The position numbers and the translations under genes were made by a program. A stretch of 64,000 nucleotides of DNA from Pedobacter nutrimenti (GTDB taxonomy: Bacteria > Bacteroidota > Bacteroidia > Sphingobacteriales > Sphingobacteriaceae). This document shows, in pieces, positions 48,295 through 57,175 of the stretch. The notes under the pieces were generated by a model that was not told the origin of the DNA, made no database searches, and was given only the letters and a program-made list of their open reading frames with translations. Location of the stretch: assembly GCF_003208655.1 (NCBI RefSeq), contig NZ_QKLU01000001.1, positions 310,001 through 374,000 on the forward strand. Direction: 5' to 3'. How positions within the stretch are numbered: the first letter of the stretch is position 1; each line of letters begins with the position of its first letter.

Positions 48295-48297
48295 TAT

Positions 48298-48312
48298 ACT
48301 AATTAATTTAGT
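48298..48312. promoter_or_regulatory. Operator site 3 (ACTAA-N5-TTAGT)
   Basis: A perfect inverted repeat ACTAA-TTAAT-TTAGT with the same half-sites and spacing as site 1, 43 bases from site 2, close to the GIY-YIG gene and beside the regulator's -7 box. Confidence 0.62.
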
Positions 48313-48336
48313 TGTAAATAATTTAAGCGAAAAGCT

Positions 48337-48687
48337 ATGAAGAAATTTGTGTACATCGTAACAGATAGAAACCGTACAAGCCTCCATGCAGGCATGAGTG
48401 CTGATCTGATCAAAACATTAGCGTTTTATAAACAGATGCCAAGCTTATTCTTCGATAGCGGTCAGCAGCTTACACGTCTGGTCTACTTTGAAGAATTTAA
48501 AACAGAAGCCCAGGCTTTAAGTCGTTTTAAACTGATCAGCAGGTTTACACGTATGCAAAAAGAAAGACTGGTGCGTTCCTGTAACCCCGATTGGGTAGAC
48601 CTGACCATTGGTTTGGATTTTGAGCATATCATGAGCAACAAGGTTATCAATACGCAAGTTCAAATGCCTTTAGGTATTATGTCCTGA
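48337..48687 (+). CDS. Degenerate GIY-YIG-like protein
   Basis: 116 residues. The arrangement KFVYIVTDRNRTSLHAGMS...TRLVYFEEFKTEAQALSRFKLI...SCNPDWVDL follows the small UPF0213/YhbQ-type GIY-YIG nucleases, but key residues differ. The second motif YIG is HAG, and the position usually holding the catalytic Arg (as in DLEKRL) reads DLIKTL. So the fold is likely kept and the nuclease activity lost or altered. It is divergent from the S24 regulator with a shared operator region and closed by a strong terminator, suggesting it is the main or only local target of that regulator. Confidence 0.72.
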   Translation: MKKFVYIVTDRNRTSLHAGMSADLIKTLAFYKQMPSLFFDSGQQLTRLVYFEEFKTEAQALSRFKLISRFTRMQKERLVRSCNPDWVDLTIGLDFEHIMSNKVINTQVQMPLGIMS

Positions 48688-48691
48688 TATC

Positions 48692-48729
48692 AAAAAAAGA
48701 AGGCGCTTTTATAGAAGCGCCTTCTTTTT
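48692..48729. terminator. Strong intrinsic terminator after the GIY-YIG-like gene
   Basis: A-run, stem GAAGGCGCTT / AAGCGCCTTC, short loop, T-run. It separates two convergent genes and can work both ways. Confidence 0.94.
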
Positions 48730-48756
48730 ATCCAGGTCTATAGGATCCTATTCCTA

Positions 48757-51700
48757 TTACCAGCCCGGGGCAAAGGTCACCCCAAATACGCCCGATTTAA
48801 CATCTTTACGTTGAAAAGGGAAAGCATAATAAGGTTCAAGTACAAATGCATTAAACATATTTACCCTAAGGGAAACACCCGCACTTAAAGCTGGAACTCT
48901 TTCTGCTGGTTTTCCATTAGAAAGCAGGACACCATTAGGCTGGCTTTTAAAGGCTATTTTTGAATCTTCATCCCAGGCTAAACCGGCATCGAAAAAGAAA
49001 TTCAGGTCGGTAAACAGAAAAGCAGAAGGAATTTGAGCAAGCTTTTTAGGACCTGTAAAAGGAAGTCTCACTTCAAAGTTAAATACGGCAATCTTACTTC
49101 CGGAAAGCTGATTGATGTCAAAAGTACCTGATTGTGGATCTTTACTGTTGTAAATAGAACCGCTTTCATAACCGCGGATTAAATAGGGGTAACCCACGTA
49201 CAGCGGATAGAGGTTTTCACCATCCCGGCCAATACGCATATAGCTGTAAGCCCTTGCCGCTAAGGTAACGGGTTTTAAGCGAACATATTTTCTCAGGTCG
49301 ACATTAACCGCATAAAATTTGTAATCTCCAAAATATTGTTCTCCTCCAATTCTGTAACGGAAGCCTTCCAACGGGGCCGTGACACCAAATATAGAATTAT
49401 CTCCCACAAAAGAAGCATTGATCTGAAAGATGTTAAAAGGCCTGAAATTGGCTTTTAATTCTCTTGAAGCCTGGTCATTGGATATTTTTCTTCGTTCTGA
49501 ACCAATAAAATTGCCTATAATGGAATCACCGATATTCTGGTAATAATTGCTGTACCTGTCAATCCGGTAACTGTACCTTGAAATGGCAGCACCTGCTTCA
49601 AAGCGATGTACTTTATTAAATGGATAGGCACCGAAAAACTGAAAAGATTCCTCAAAAGTCCGGATGATATTGGTCCGGTCATCGTATACTTTTAAAGAAT
49701 CAGAAGCGCCAGCCTGAGGTGCCAGTTTTGTTTTTGCGATCTCCCTGAAGCCTGTTACATAGGGGATATGAGATAAAGCAAAGCCCCAGTTGACCCGGTG
49801 CTCCTGATTGATATAGCCAGCAAGACCTCCGAAATCTGAGATTTGACCATTAATGGACAGGTTTGCAATGATCTGATTGCGTCCTAGAATATCACTGAAC
49901 ATTCCGGAAATTCCACCCTGTATCCCTGTGCCAAAACGACTTGTTGCAATGCCTACACCGCCACTGTTTGCCAGATAATCCAGCTTAAACTGGGGCCGGT
50001 AAGGTACCAGCCTCATTGCACTGGCAGGTGTTTTTTCAAAGCGCTGAAAATTTGAAAGGTTCGAGTTGACAATATTGATGCCCGTACTTTCTACAGGAGG
50101 AAGAATAGCGGCATCGAAATGGAGTGCCAGCGGATCCACTGCTCTGGCTTTAAAGCTTAGCGCTGGAGCATTATATAAAGTGTATTTCTGGGACCTGTAA
50201 TAACTATATATGATCTCATCATTTCTAGAAACAGATATGGCAGGAGAAAACTCTGTAATACCACTGATGCCTGTAAAATAGTCGGTAAGCTGATTCAGGT
50301 TTCCGTTAGATAAGTTGTACTCATACAGGTTTCTGAAACCGTCTCTGTTGGATAAAAAGAAAATTCGCTGGCTGTCACCCGAAAATTGTGCATTTAAATT
50401 ATTGGCGCCAGGAAATACAGGTAAATTGGTTATGTTTTTGCTTTCCAGGTCATAAATACTTAGATTAATCGGGTACACCGCACTCGTACCACCGGAAGAC
50501 AGGGCGACCCTGTCAGAAGAAAAGATTAATTTTTTCCCATCGGGCGAATAGCTTGGCGCATAATCAGAGTAGATATCATCTGTGATTTTGGTCACCTGTT
50601 TGCTTTGGAAATTATAAGAAAAAATATCACTCTGGCCCTCAATCATCCCTGAAAAAGCTATATCTGCTCCACTAGGCGACCAGGTCAGGTTTCCAAATTG
50701 TTCAATACTCCCCATTCCGGTCCGCAAGACCGTATTGCCGCTTGCCACATCAATAACCATCAATTGATTTCTACCTTTGCTGTAAATACTAAAAGCAAAT
50801 TGTTTGCTGTCAGGTGACCATGCTCCGGCTGATTCCAGGAAATTAAAATCGTCAATATGGGAATTGGAAATCTGGCTGCTCAGCTTTTTAATAATTTTAC
50901 CCGTTTTAGCCTCTGCTAAAAAAAGGTCAATGCCAAACAAATCCTTCTCAGATAAAAAGGCCAGGTATTTTCCATCTGGGCTAATGGCAGGGGCAACATT
51001 CATATTGCCCGCATTCTTATTGTCTATAATCCTGGTCCCTGTAATTTTTACCTGTGAACTGTCTGTTTTTAGGAACGGTCTGTAGTGTGATTCAATTGCG
51101 TTTTTCCAGAGACCAGAAAGTGCCTTATCATCATAGCCCAGCGTGTACTTCAAGCCGTTTTCATAACCGTATTTTGCTGTAGCTTTAAATAAGGGAACTA
51201 TAGTGGTATCCCCGTAAACCGATCCTATAAAAGTCCAGAAAGCCTGACCATAGCGGTAAGGAAAATATTTATTGGAATTGGTCAGGTCTTTTAGGGAAGG
51301 GATGTCCCGGTTCAAAAGGGCATCTCGCATCCACATTGAAGTAAATGCATCTTTTTTTCCTATAGATAAGTATTCGGCCATGCCCTCTACCATCCAAAGG
51401 GGGACCTGACTTACATTCTGAATGCTGATGGAGTCTTTTTCCAGTAACAGGTGATACTGAAAGGCGTGAACAAGCTCATGACCCAGTACGTGACGGGTTT
51501 GACTATTTAATTCCATTACCGGCATAATGACCCTGTTTTTCAAAGCCTCGGTGACTCCACCAGTTCCGATCCCTATTTCCCCTTGTAAGGCGGTAGTTTG
51601 CTGAAAGTCGGGTTGATTATTGTATAGAATTATGGGGTTTTTCTTTAAAAAAGTATCTCTAAATACTTCCTGATGCATTTTGTACCAGGTCTCGGCATCT

Positions 51701-51900
51701 TCTGCAAATTTTTTAACGAGATTCTCATTTTTTAGATAATAATAGATCTCAAAATGCGGGGTTTGAAGAACTTTAAATTTTTCGTTTTTATATCTTACTT
51801 TATTTTGTCCGAAATACTGTGCCCGGACGGTAACTGAAGAGGTTAGAACAAATAATAAAAGGATAACTGATCTTGTAAAAAGTATAGATTTTATCTTCAT
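48757..51900 (-). CDS. Outer-membrane fusion: HExxH peptidase-like domain, PD40 propeller and BamA-like barrel
   Basis: 1047 residues with a signal peptide ending TVRAQ. Around 150-180 it has GHELVHAFQYH and WMVEGMAEYLS, a gluzincin zinc site with a downstream Glu. From about 290 to 600 there are TolB/PD40-type blades (AISPDGKYLAF, SYSPDGKKLIFSSD and others). The last 370 residues have alternating strands and end FGVTFAPGW, with an aromatic C-terminus as in BamA/TamA-type surface antigens. So a peptidase-like domain and a propeller appear tethered to an outer-membrane barrel. The family is seen in Bacteroidota; substrates are unknown. Zn ligands are intact, so activity is possible. Confidence 0.82.
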   Translation of the reverse strand: MKIKSILFTRSVILLLFVLTSSVTVRAQYFGQNKVRYKNEKFKVLQTPHFEIYYYLKNENLVKKFAEDAETWYKMHQEVFRDTFLKKNPIILYNNQPDFQQTTALQGEIGIGTGGVTEALKNRVIMPVMELNSQTRHVLGHELVHAFQYHLLLEKDSISIQNVSQVPLWMVEGMAEYLSIGKKDAFTSMWMRDALLNRDIPSLKDLTNSNKYFPYRYGQAFWTFIGSVYGDTTIVPLFKATAKYGYENGLKYTLGYDDKALSGLWKNAIESHYRPFLKTDSSQVKITGTRIIDNKNAGNMNVAPAISPDGKYLAFLSEKDLFGIDLFLAEAKTGKIIKKLSSQISNSHIDDFNFLESAGAWSPDSKQFAFSIYSKGRNQLMVIDVASGNTVLRTGMGSIEQFGNLTWSPSGADIAFSGMIEGQSDIFSYNFQSKQVTKITDDIYSDYAPSYSPDGKKLIFSSDRVALSSGGTSAVYPINLSIYDLESKNITNLPVFPGANNLNAQFSGDSQRIFFLSNRDGFRNLYEYNLSNGNLNQLTDYFTGISGITEFSPAISVSRNDEIIYSYYRSQKYTLYNAPALSFKARAVDPLALHFDAAILPPVESTGINIVNSNLSNFQRFEKTPASAMRLVPYRPQFKLDYLANSGGVGIATSRFGTGIQGGISGMFSDILGRNQIIANLSINGQISDFGGLAGYINQEHRVNWGFALSHIPYVTGFREIAKTKLAPQAGASDSLKVYDDRTNIIRTFEESFQFFGAYPFNKVHRFEAGAAISRYSYRIDRYSNYYQNIGDSIIGNFIGSERRKISNDQASRELKANFRPFNIFQINASFVGDNSIFGVTAPLEGFRYRIGGEQYFGDYKFYAVNVDLRKYVRLKPVTLAARAYSYMRIGRDGENLYPLYVGYPYLIRGYESGSIYNSKDPQSGTFDINQLSGSKIAVFNFEVRLPFTGPKKLAQIPSAFLFTDLNFFFDAGLAWDEDSKIAFKSQPNGVLLSNGKPAERVPALSAGVSLRVNMFNAFVLEPYYAFPFQRKDVKSGVFGVTFAPGW

Positions 51901-51923
51901 AAAATACCATTAGGGGTGTCTGA

Positions 51924-54380
51924 TTATCTTTGATTTTGCGATTCCTGCTTTTTTCTTTCCTTTTCTTCCTGCTTTTGTTTGCGTTTTAATTGTCTTTCCT
52001 CTTTTCTTGTCAACGGTATGACAGCAGCTGGTGCTGCAGGTTGTTCAGCCGGTTTTTTTTCTTCGGGCTTTTGAACTTCCTCTTTTTGTGGTTGCGGTTG
52101 TGTTTCTTCAATAACCGGTACGGAAGTATTTAAAGAATCAACTGCAGTACTGTCTTTTTTTGTCGTGTCTGCTACGATACGAGGGGAGGGACAATTGATG
52201 TTTCTGGTAATTTTCTCTTTTGGTTTAGGAAAAGGACCATAGGTATAACCTGTGCTTGGATCGTGATAAACCTTTTCCATAAATTTTCCAAAAATTGGAA
52301 GGGCAGTTCTGGAGCCTTCACCGGTCTCGCCATTTTTAAAATGCGCAGAACGTTCATCACAGCCAACCCAAATGCCAGTCACAAGATCTTTTGTGATTCC
52401 CATATACCAGGCGTCCACGTAATCTGAGGAAGTACCTGTTTTTCCACCAATTTGATTGTTCTTTTTCCAAAGGTCCCATTCCCAAAGTGCCTGGGAAGTT
52501 CCTCCTGGTTCTTCCATACCGCCTCTGAACATATACAGCATGAGCCAGCTGATTTCATCACTAAGTACTTTTTTCGTTTTGGCTTTAAATTCTTCGATCA
52601 GGTTTCCGTCCAGATCGGTGATTTTTTCAACCAGGATTGGATCTGTTTTTACCCCATTATTAAGAAAGGTGCCATAAGCTTTAACCATTTCATAGACCGA
52701 AACATCATTTGGCCCCAAACTTACAGAAGGAACAGATTCCAGGTGACTGTCGATACCACATTCGTGGGCCCATTTTACTACATTGTCCCATCCAACTTTT
52801 TCTGTTACCTGTGCGGTAATGGTATTCACTGATTTTGCCATTGCCCAGCGTAGGGACATTTCTCTGTAGGAATTTGTATAACTGGCATTTTTTGGTTCCC
52901 AGTATTCTGTTTTGCCATGCTCCTGATAAGCAATGCTCACCGGTTTATCAATAAAAGTATCGCAGGGGCTCATTCCACTTTCCAGTGCCGCAAGATAGGC
53001 GAAAGGTTTAAATGTAGAGCCAGACTGTCTTTTAGCCTGGTTCACATGATCATATTTGAAAAATTTATGATCTATACCGCCGACCCAGACTTTTATTTTT
53101 CCGGAAAAAGGATCCAGAGACATCATTCCGGTGTTTAATATTTTACCATAATAACGGATTGAATCCATGGTGGAAAATAAAGTATCCCTGTCGCCACTCC
53201 AGGAAAAGACCTTCATTTTCTTTTTCCTGTTAAAATAAGCCTCAATAGAATCTGGATTATTTTTAAATCTTTTCTGAAGCATTGCATAAACAGGCAGGTT
53301 TTGCTTGGCCCGGTTTGGATAATCTACTTTTTGCTTTTCCGAGTCATACCAGGGGTCTTCTTTTCCCCAAACACTGTAAAAGCGTTTTTGCAAAGTCTTC
53401 ATTTGTTCTTTAACGGCTTCTTCAGCATACTTCTGCAATTTGGAATCAATAGTCGTATAAATTTTAAGACCATCCTCATAGAGGTCATATCCGTTATCAG
53501 AACACCATTTTTCAAGGTATTTCGCCACTGCGGCCCTTAAATAAGAGTCACCATCGCTTCCATCATCGATGCGTCCCTCTTTTAATTTTAAAGGACTGTT
53601 TTTATATGTGTTCAGTTCAGCATCTGTAATGTACTTATACTTGTTCATCTGAGCAAGTGCGACATTTCTGCGTTCCAGGGCCCTTTGAGGGCTTTTAACT
53701 GGGTTATACAAAGAAGTCCCTTTTAACATACCGACCAGCAGTGCAGATTCAGGTACATCAAGGCTTAAAGCATCTTTATCAAAATAAATTCTGGAAGCTG
53801 TTTTAATCCCATAAGCATTGTTACCAAAGGACACGGTATTCAAATACATGGTAATGATATCGTTTTTAGAATAATTAGACTCCAGTTTAACTGCGGTCAT
53901 CCATTCTTTTAATTTGGAAACAATGGTGCGCAGTACAGGAATGTGTTTAATAATTCCCTGGGATTTATTGTACCTGGTCCTATACAGGTTTTTGGCCAGC
54001 TGCTGGGTAATAGTACTACCCCCGCGCTTATCACCGGTTGCAGTAGATATTCCGCTGGATAGCAGGGACCTGAAGTCAATTCCCATGTGTTTATAGAAAC
54101 GTGCATCTTCGGTAGCGACCAGGGCATTTACTACACTTGGGGAAATGTCTTTAAAATCGACAGGAGTTCTGTTTTCCTTAAAGTAGCGGCCTATAAGTTT
54201 ACCGTCTGAAGTATATAATTCAGAACCTACCCTTAAGGTTGGCGTTTTAATGTCTTGATATGAAGGGGAATATCCGAATAGCCATAAGAAATTAAGCTGA
54301 AGGGCACAAAAGAAAATAAGGACAGTGAAAATAAATATTGTTACGTAGCGGATATATTTATTGCGAATTTCTTTAAACAT
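51924..54380 (-). CDS. Bifunctional penicillin-binding protein 1A
   Basis: 818 residues. One N-terminal membrane helix (about 13-32), a glycosyltransferase 51 domain with VATEDARFYKHMGID and GGSTITQQLAKNL, then the transpeptidase with the active serine in SGSTFKP, the SxN motif in KSVNTITAQ, and KTG in GGKTGTSSDYVD. The C-terminus is a low-complexity tail rich in Pro, Glu, Gln and Lys. It polymerises and cross-links peptidoglycan. Single gene, 23 bases after the upstream membrane gene's stop is approached on the same strand. Confidence 0.95.
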   Translation of the reverse strand: MFKEIRNKYIRYVTIFIFTVLIFFCALQLNFLWLFGYSPSYQDIKTPTLRVGSELYTSDGKLIGRYFKENRTPVDFKDISPSVVNALVATEDARFYKHMGIDFRSLLSSGISTATGDKRGGSTITQQLAKNLYRTRYNKSQGIIKHIPVLRTIVSKLKEWMTAVKLESNYSKNDIITMYLNTVSFGNNAYGIKTASRIYFDKDALSLDVPESALLVGMLKGTSLYNPVKSPQRALERRNVALAQMNKYKYITDAELNTYKNSPLKLKEGRIDDGSDGDSYLRAAVAKYLEKWCSDNGYDLYEDGLKIYTTIDSKLQKYAEEAVKEQMKTLQKRFYSVWGKEDPWYDSEKQKVDYPNRAKQNLPVYAMLQKRFKNNPDSIEAYFNRKKKMKVFSWSGDRDTLFSTMDSIRYYGKILNTGMMSLDPFSGKIKVWVGGIDHKFFKYDHVNQAKRQSGSTFKPFAYLAALESGMSPCDTFIDKPVSIAYQEHGKTEYWEPKNASYTNSYREMSLRWAMAKSVNTITAQVTEKVGWDNVVKWAHECGIDSHLESVPSVSLGPNDVSVYEMVKAYGTFLNNGVKTDPILVEKITDLDGNLIEEFKAKTKKVLSDEISWLMLYMFRGGMEEPGGTSQALWEWDLWKKNNQIGGKTGTSSDYVDAWYMGITKDLVTGIWVGCDERSAHFKNGETGEGSRTALPIFGKFMEKVYHDPSTGYTYGPFPKPKEKITRNINCPSPRIVADTTKKDSTAVDSLNTSVPVIEETQPQPQKEEVQKPEEKKPAEQPAAPAAVIPLTRKEERQLKRKQKQEEKERKKQESQNQR

Positions 54381-54740
54381 GGATAAATATGAAAAAAATC
54401 GTTGAACAGTTTGTGTTAAATTGTGTTAAAATTCACAAAGCCAATTCAGGTGCTTAACCGGGAGGGCTTTGTCAAGCGGTACATATGTTTTTTAGGGGTA
54501 ATTGCAGATAGATATATTCATTTTAGGTTAGGTCAGGTCAGTAAAACAAAAACAAAAATCCGCTTTCAGGAAATTAGAATTAGGATGATTTTTGGTGTAA
54601 AAAGGCCAAAAATCATCAACAAAGATAATAAAATTGATATTTATTTTTCCTACTAAATCCCCGGAAGGTTTAAGGCACAAGAATCCATATACTCCGTAAA
54701 TAAACGGAAAATGTATATGGCACTAAAAGTGTCTTTCAGA
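54381..54740. other. 360-base gene-free region between PBP1A and the permease
   Basis: Only a short ORF of low coding appearance lies here, and I do not accept it. Contents: a direct repeat of TTGTGTTAAA near 54411-54430 next to the PBP1A start, a perfect 12-bp inverted repeat at 54584-54617, and an imperfect long hairpin CATATAC/GTATATG with inner CCGT/ACGG at 54686-54719. The last could help end the efflux transcript on the minus strand, but no T-run is present. Confidence 0.5.
54584..54617. repeat. Perfect 12-bp inverted repeat, 10-base loop
   Basis: GATGATTTTTGG / CCAAAAATCATC around TGTAAAAAGG. No T-run follows on either strand. It may be an operator, an RNA hairpin, or the remnant of a small mobile repeat. 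Confidence 0.6.
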
Positions 54741-55934
54741 TTAGACCTGTTCGCTGTTTTGAGCGGTACGTTTTTTCATATTGTACATCTTGATCCAAAC
54801 AGTACTCAAAGCCAGTAGTCCATACACCAAAACAAGGATGGATAAATGATAAACAGAAGAAGATACATCAGATAAAGAACCCTGTTCAAACAACATGACT
54901 TTATGGGCATTTAGGAATGGGGTAAGCGGTAGGATAGAGGATAGCCATTGTACACCCACAGGCATTGCCTGTAAGGGCCAGGAATAGCCCCCGATTATAA
55001 ATGCCGGGGTAGCCAGTAACATGAGTACCTGGGTGGCTTTAAGTGCTGTAGGCAGTAAGGCACTCACCAGTACACCAAGAAAACTTGTTGCCATAATAAA
55101 AAGCCCTGTTGTAAAAGCGTAATTAATTAAAGGGCTGGGGATAGGTGCTTTAAAAATATAATGAAAGACATAGTAAATGCCCAGAATAAAAATACTTAGT
55201 ATCCAAAATGGGATCACCTTAATTAAAATGGCAGAAAATGCAGATCCAGAGCGGGCCAGAAATGCCGTTTCCAATGTTTTATTTTCAAATTCCCTGGCAA
55301 AACTGACCGCAAGACCCAGGAGCAGGACCTGTTGAAGTACTACCGCCAGGACGCCGGGCCACATGTAGGTAAAATAATTACCACTTTCATTATACAGGCG
55401 GATGTAATTTACTTTAAATGGTTCATACTGCGTTGCGGCCTGTTCTGAGTTCATCCCTTTTTTCTTGAGCCCCTGCATATTGACCCCGGCACTGAAAGTT
55501 CCCAGCGTAGTTTGCACACCTTGTGAGGCCATGTTTGCCGTAAGCAGGTTGGTGGTGTTGATATAGGTATTGATTTCAGGATAACGTTTTTGAAGAACAG
55601 CCGCTTCAAAACGATCAGGAATAACTACTGCGGCAACCGCGTTTAATTTACGCATGGTTTCACTTGTTTCTGTATTGCTGTTTTTTACGCGTATTACCTC
55701 GAGTTTTTCATTTTCTCCAAGCATATCAATTAACTGGTTGCTTAAAGGTGTATTGTCCAGGTCTACCACTAAAACAGGTAAGTGTTCTACTTTTCCTTTT
55801 TGATAAACAAAACCAAAAAGCAGGGCATAAATAATAGGTGCCAGCATAAAAACAGAAAGCAAGGTGCTGTCTGCAAAAAACAAACCAAATTCCCTTTTAA
55901 TCAGTGTAAAGAAGTTTTTCATCAGGTTATACAT
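54741..55934 (-). CDS. ABC-2 type permease subunit
   Basis: 397 residues with one N-terminal helix, a large periplasmic loop of about 140 residues and five or six C-terminal helices: the YhgE/YbhR-type ABC-2 transporter layout. PLTPFLNAHKV near the end is conserved in this group. Two starts are possible: 55934 (MYNLMKN) or the internal ATG at 55922 (MKNFFTL), the more usual N-terminus. Both lie within the tandem repeat array, whose unit supplies these first codons. No ATPase gene is in the cluster, so the energy source must come from elsewhere. Confidence 0.85.
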   Translation of the reverse strand: MYNLMKNFFTLIKREFGLFFADSTLLSVFMLAPIIYALLFGFVYQKGKVEHLPVLVVDLDNTPLSNQLIDMLGENEKLEVIRVKNSNTETSETMRKLNAVAAVVIPDRFEAAVLQKRYPEINTYINTTNLLTANMASQGVQTTLGTFSAGVNMQGLKKKGMNSEQAATQYEPFKVNYIRLYNESGNYFTYMWPGVLAVVLQQVLLLGLAVSFAREFENKTLETAFLARSGSAFSAILIKVIPFWILSIFILGIYYVFHYIFKAPIPSPLINYAFTTGLFIMATSFLGVLVSALLPTALKATQVLMLLATPAFIIGGYSWPLQAMPVGVQWLSSILPLTPFLNAHKVMLFEQGSLSDVSSSVYHLSILVLVYGLLALSTVWIKMYNMKKRTAQNSEQV

Positions 55935-56165
55935 TTGTTTTTTAAAGGTGATGAAGCGATCACGAGTTTTGCTTGTTTCATTTTAGAAGGCAAACTCCTG
56001 ATGGTTTCATCAGGTTATACATTTGTTTTTTAAAGGTGATGAAGCGATCACGAGTTTTGCTTGTTTCATTTTAGAAGGCAAACTCCTGATGGTTTCATCA
56101 GGTTATACATTTGTTTTTTAAAGGTGATGAAGCGATCATGAGTTTTGCTTGTTTCATCAGGTTAT
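55921..56165. repeat. 88-bp tandem repeat array spanning the permease start
   Basis: Two full 88-base units (from 55921 and 56009), a third from 56097 shortened by 29 bases between two GTTTCAT direct repeats, and a partial fourth from 56156. The two full units are identical; the third has one C-to-T change in the common part. On the minus strand each unit carries two overlapping mini-ORFs (20 and 15 codons with stop), chained by ATGA overlaps from the end of hlyD to the permease start. The unit length is not a multiple of three, so no single frame runs through. Confidence 0.93.
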
Positions 56166-56177
56166 TATTTCTCCTTA

Positions 56178-57137
56178 CTAAAGGATAATGGTCGAATTTA
56201 CCAATAGCTTTTCTGCAGCGGGAATGTCTTCCGGTATAATTTTCACTTCGTAAACAGCTTCCTGTATATCGTAATTCGGATAAGCCGCGGTGATATCCGC
56301 GTAACGCGTAAGCTGTTTGATGATCTGTATTTTTCCTTTTAGTTTTTCCTTATTGTAAAGGACCGTGATTTCAATGGCTTCACCCTTTTTATAATTCCCG
56401 ATTTTACTTTCCGGCACGGTAAACCTGAAATAGGTGGTATTGGGTAAATAGCCATTAAATAAAGGAAAACCTGCTGTGGCCAGTTCTCCGACCCGCAAAC
56501 TAATGGTTTCTATCTGCATGTCGTTTGTTGCAATAATATAACGCTCGGATAAAGCAACATTTACCTCTTGCAATACACCTAATGCCTGTTCTGCCTGTCC
56601 CTGAGTTGCCATTCGGGTTTCCGGGCGTGTTCCCTTCTCAGCTTCATTATATTCGGCATTTACAGCAGTCAGTTGTGCCTTGGCGCCATTAAATTTTGCA
56701 GTGGCCTCATCAAATGCCTGTGGCGTCATCATGCTGTCGGCAAACATAGCCCTGGCCCGGCTAAAGGACTTTTCTGCAAATTTAAATTGTTCAGTTATAC
56801 CAGCTTTCTTCGCCCTGAGCTGTTTAAGCTGGTTTTCTGTAGCACCGTGTTTTGCCATATCCCGCTGTGCACCGGCCGCTTTAACAGCACCTTTTGCCTG
56901 TGAAAGTTTGGCATTGACCTCCGGTACATCCAGTATGGCCAGCGTATCACCGGATTTTACAAAATCACCCTCTTTTACAAAAATTTTTAAAATACGCCCG
57001 GTGACCTTTGGGGCAAAGGCAAGGGTTTCCCTTTTAATTTTACCTTCAGTGCTTTTTTCAGGCTTTGTGCAGGCAGATAGGGCCAGAAAAAGTATAAATA
57101 AGATGTTTTTGAGTGAAGTGTTGATCATATTTTTCAT
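56178..57137 (-). CDS. HlyD-type membrane fusion lipoprotein
   Basis: 319 residues with lipobox LSAC (Cys23). It has the biotinyl/lipoyl-like hairpin segment ILKIFVKEGDFVKSGDTLAILDVPE, a long coiled-coil region (about 75-190, rich in Ala, Lys, Gln), and a beta-barrel part with YFRFTVPESKIGNYKKGEAIEI. It links the inner-membrane pump to TolC. AAGGAG follows the stop and precedes the first mini-ORF of the repeat array. It is 38 bases after tolC on the same strand. Confidence 0.9.
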   Translation of the reverse strand: MKNMINTSLKNILFILFLALSACTKPEKSTEGKIKRETLAFAPKVTGRILKIFVKEGDFVKSGDTLAILDVPEVNAKLSQAKGAVKAAGAQRDMAKHGATENQLKQLRAKKAGITEQFKFAEKSFSRARAMFADSMMTPQAFDEATAKFNGAKAQLTAVNAEYNEAEKGTRPETRMATQGQAEQALGVLQEVNVALSERYIIATNDMQIETISLRVGELATAGFPLFNGYLPNTTYFRFTVPESKIGNYKKGEAIEITVLYNKEKLKGKIQIIKQLTRYADITAAYPNYDIQEAVYEVKIIPEDIPAAEKLLVNSTIIL

Positions 57138-57175
57138 TTGTCTATGATTTTTAACTGCAATAATGGACGATAATT

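Noticed and set aside
47426..48687. Prophage or prophage remnant
   Set aside because: Only a CI-like regulator is phage-like; no integrase, structural genes or att repeats, and housekeeping genes flank it.
54423..54656. A 77-codon open frame in the gap upstream of PBP1A
   Set aside because: Basic, without domain or signal, overlaps the 12-bp inverted repeat and has no likely start region; judged a chance frame.
55921..56165. CRISPR array
   Set aside because: The repeats are directly tandem with no variable spacers; it is a tandem duplication.
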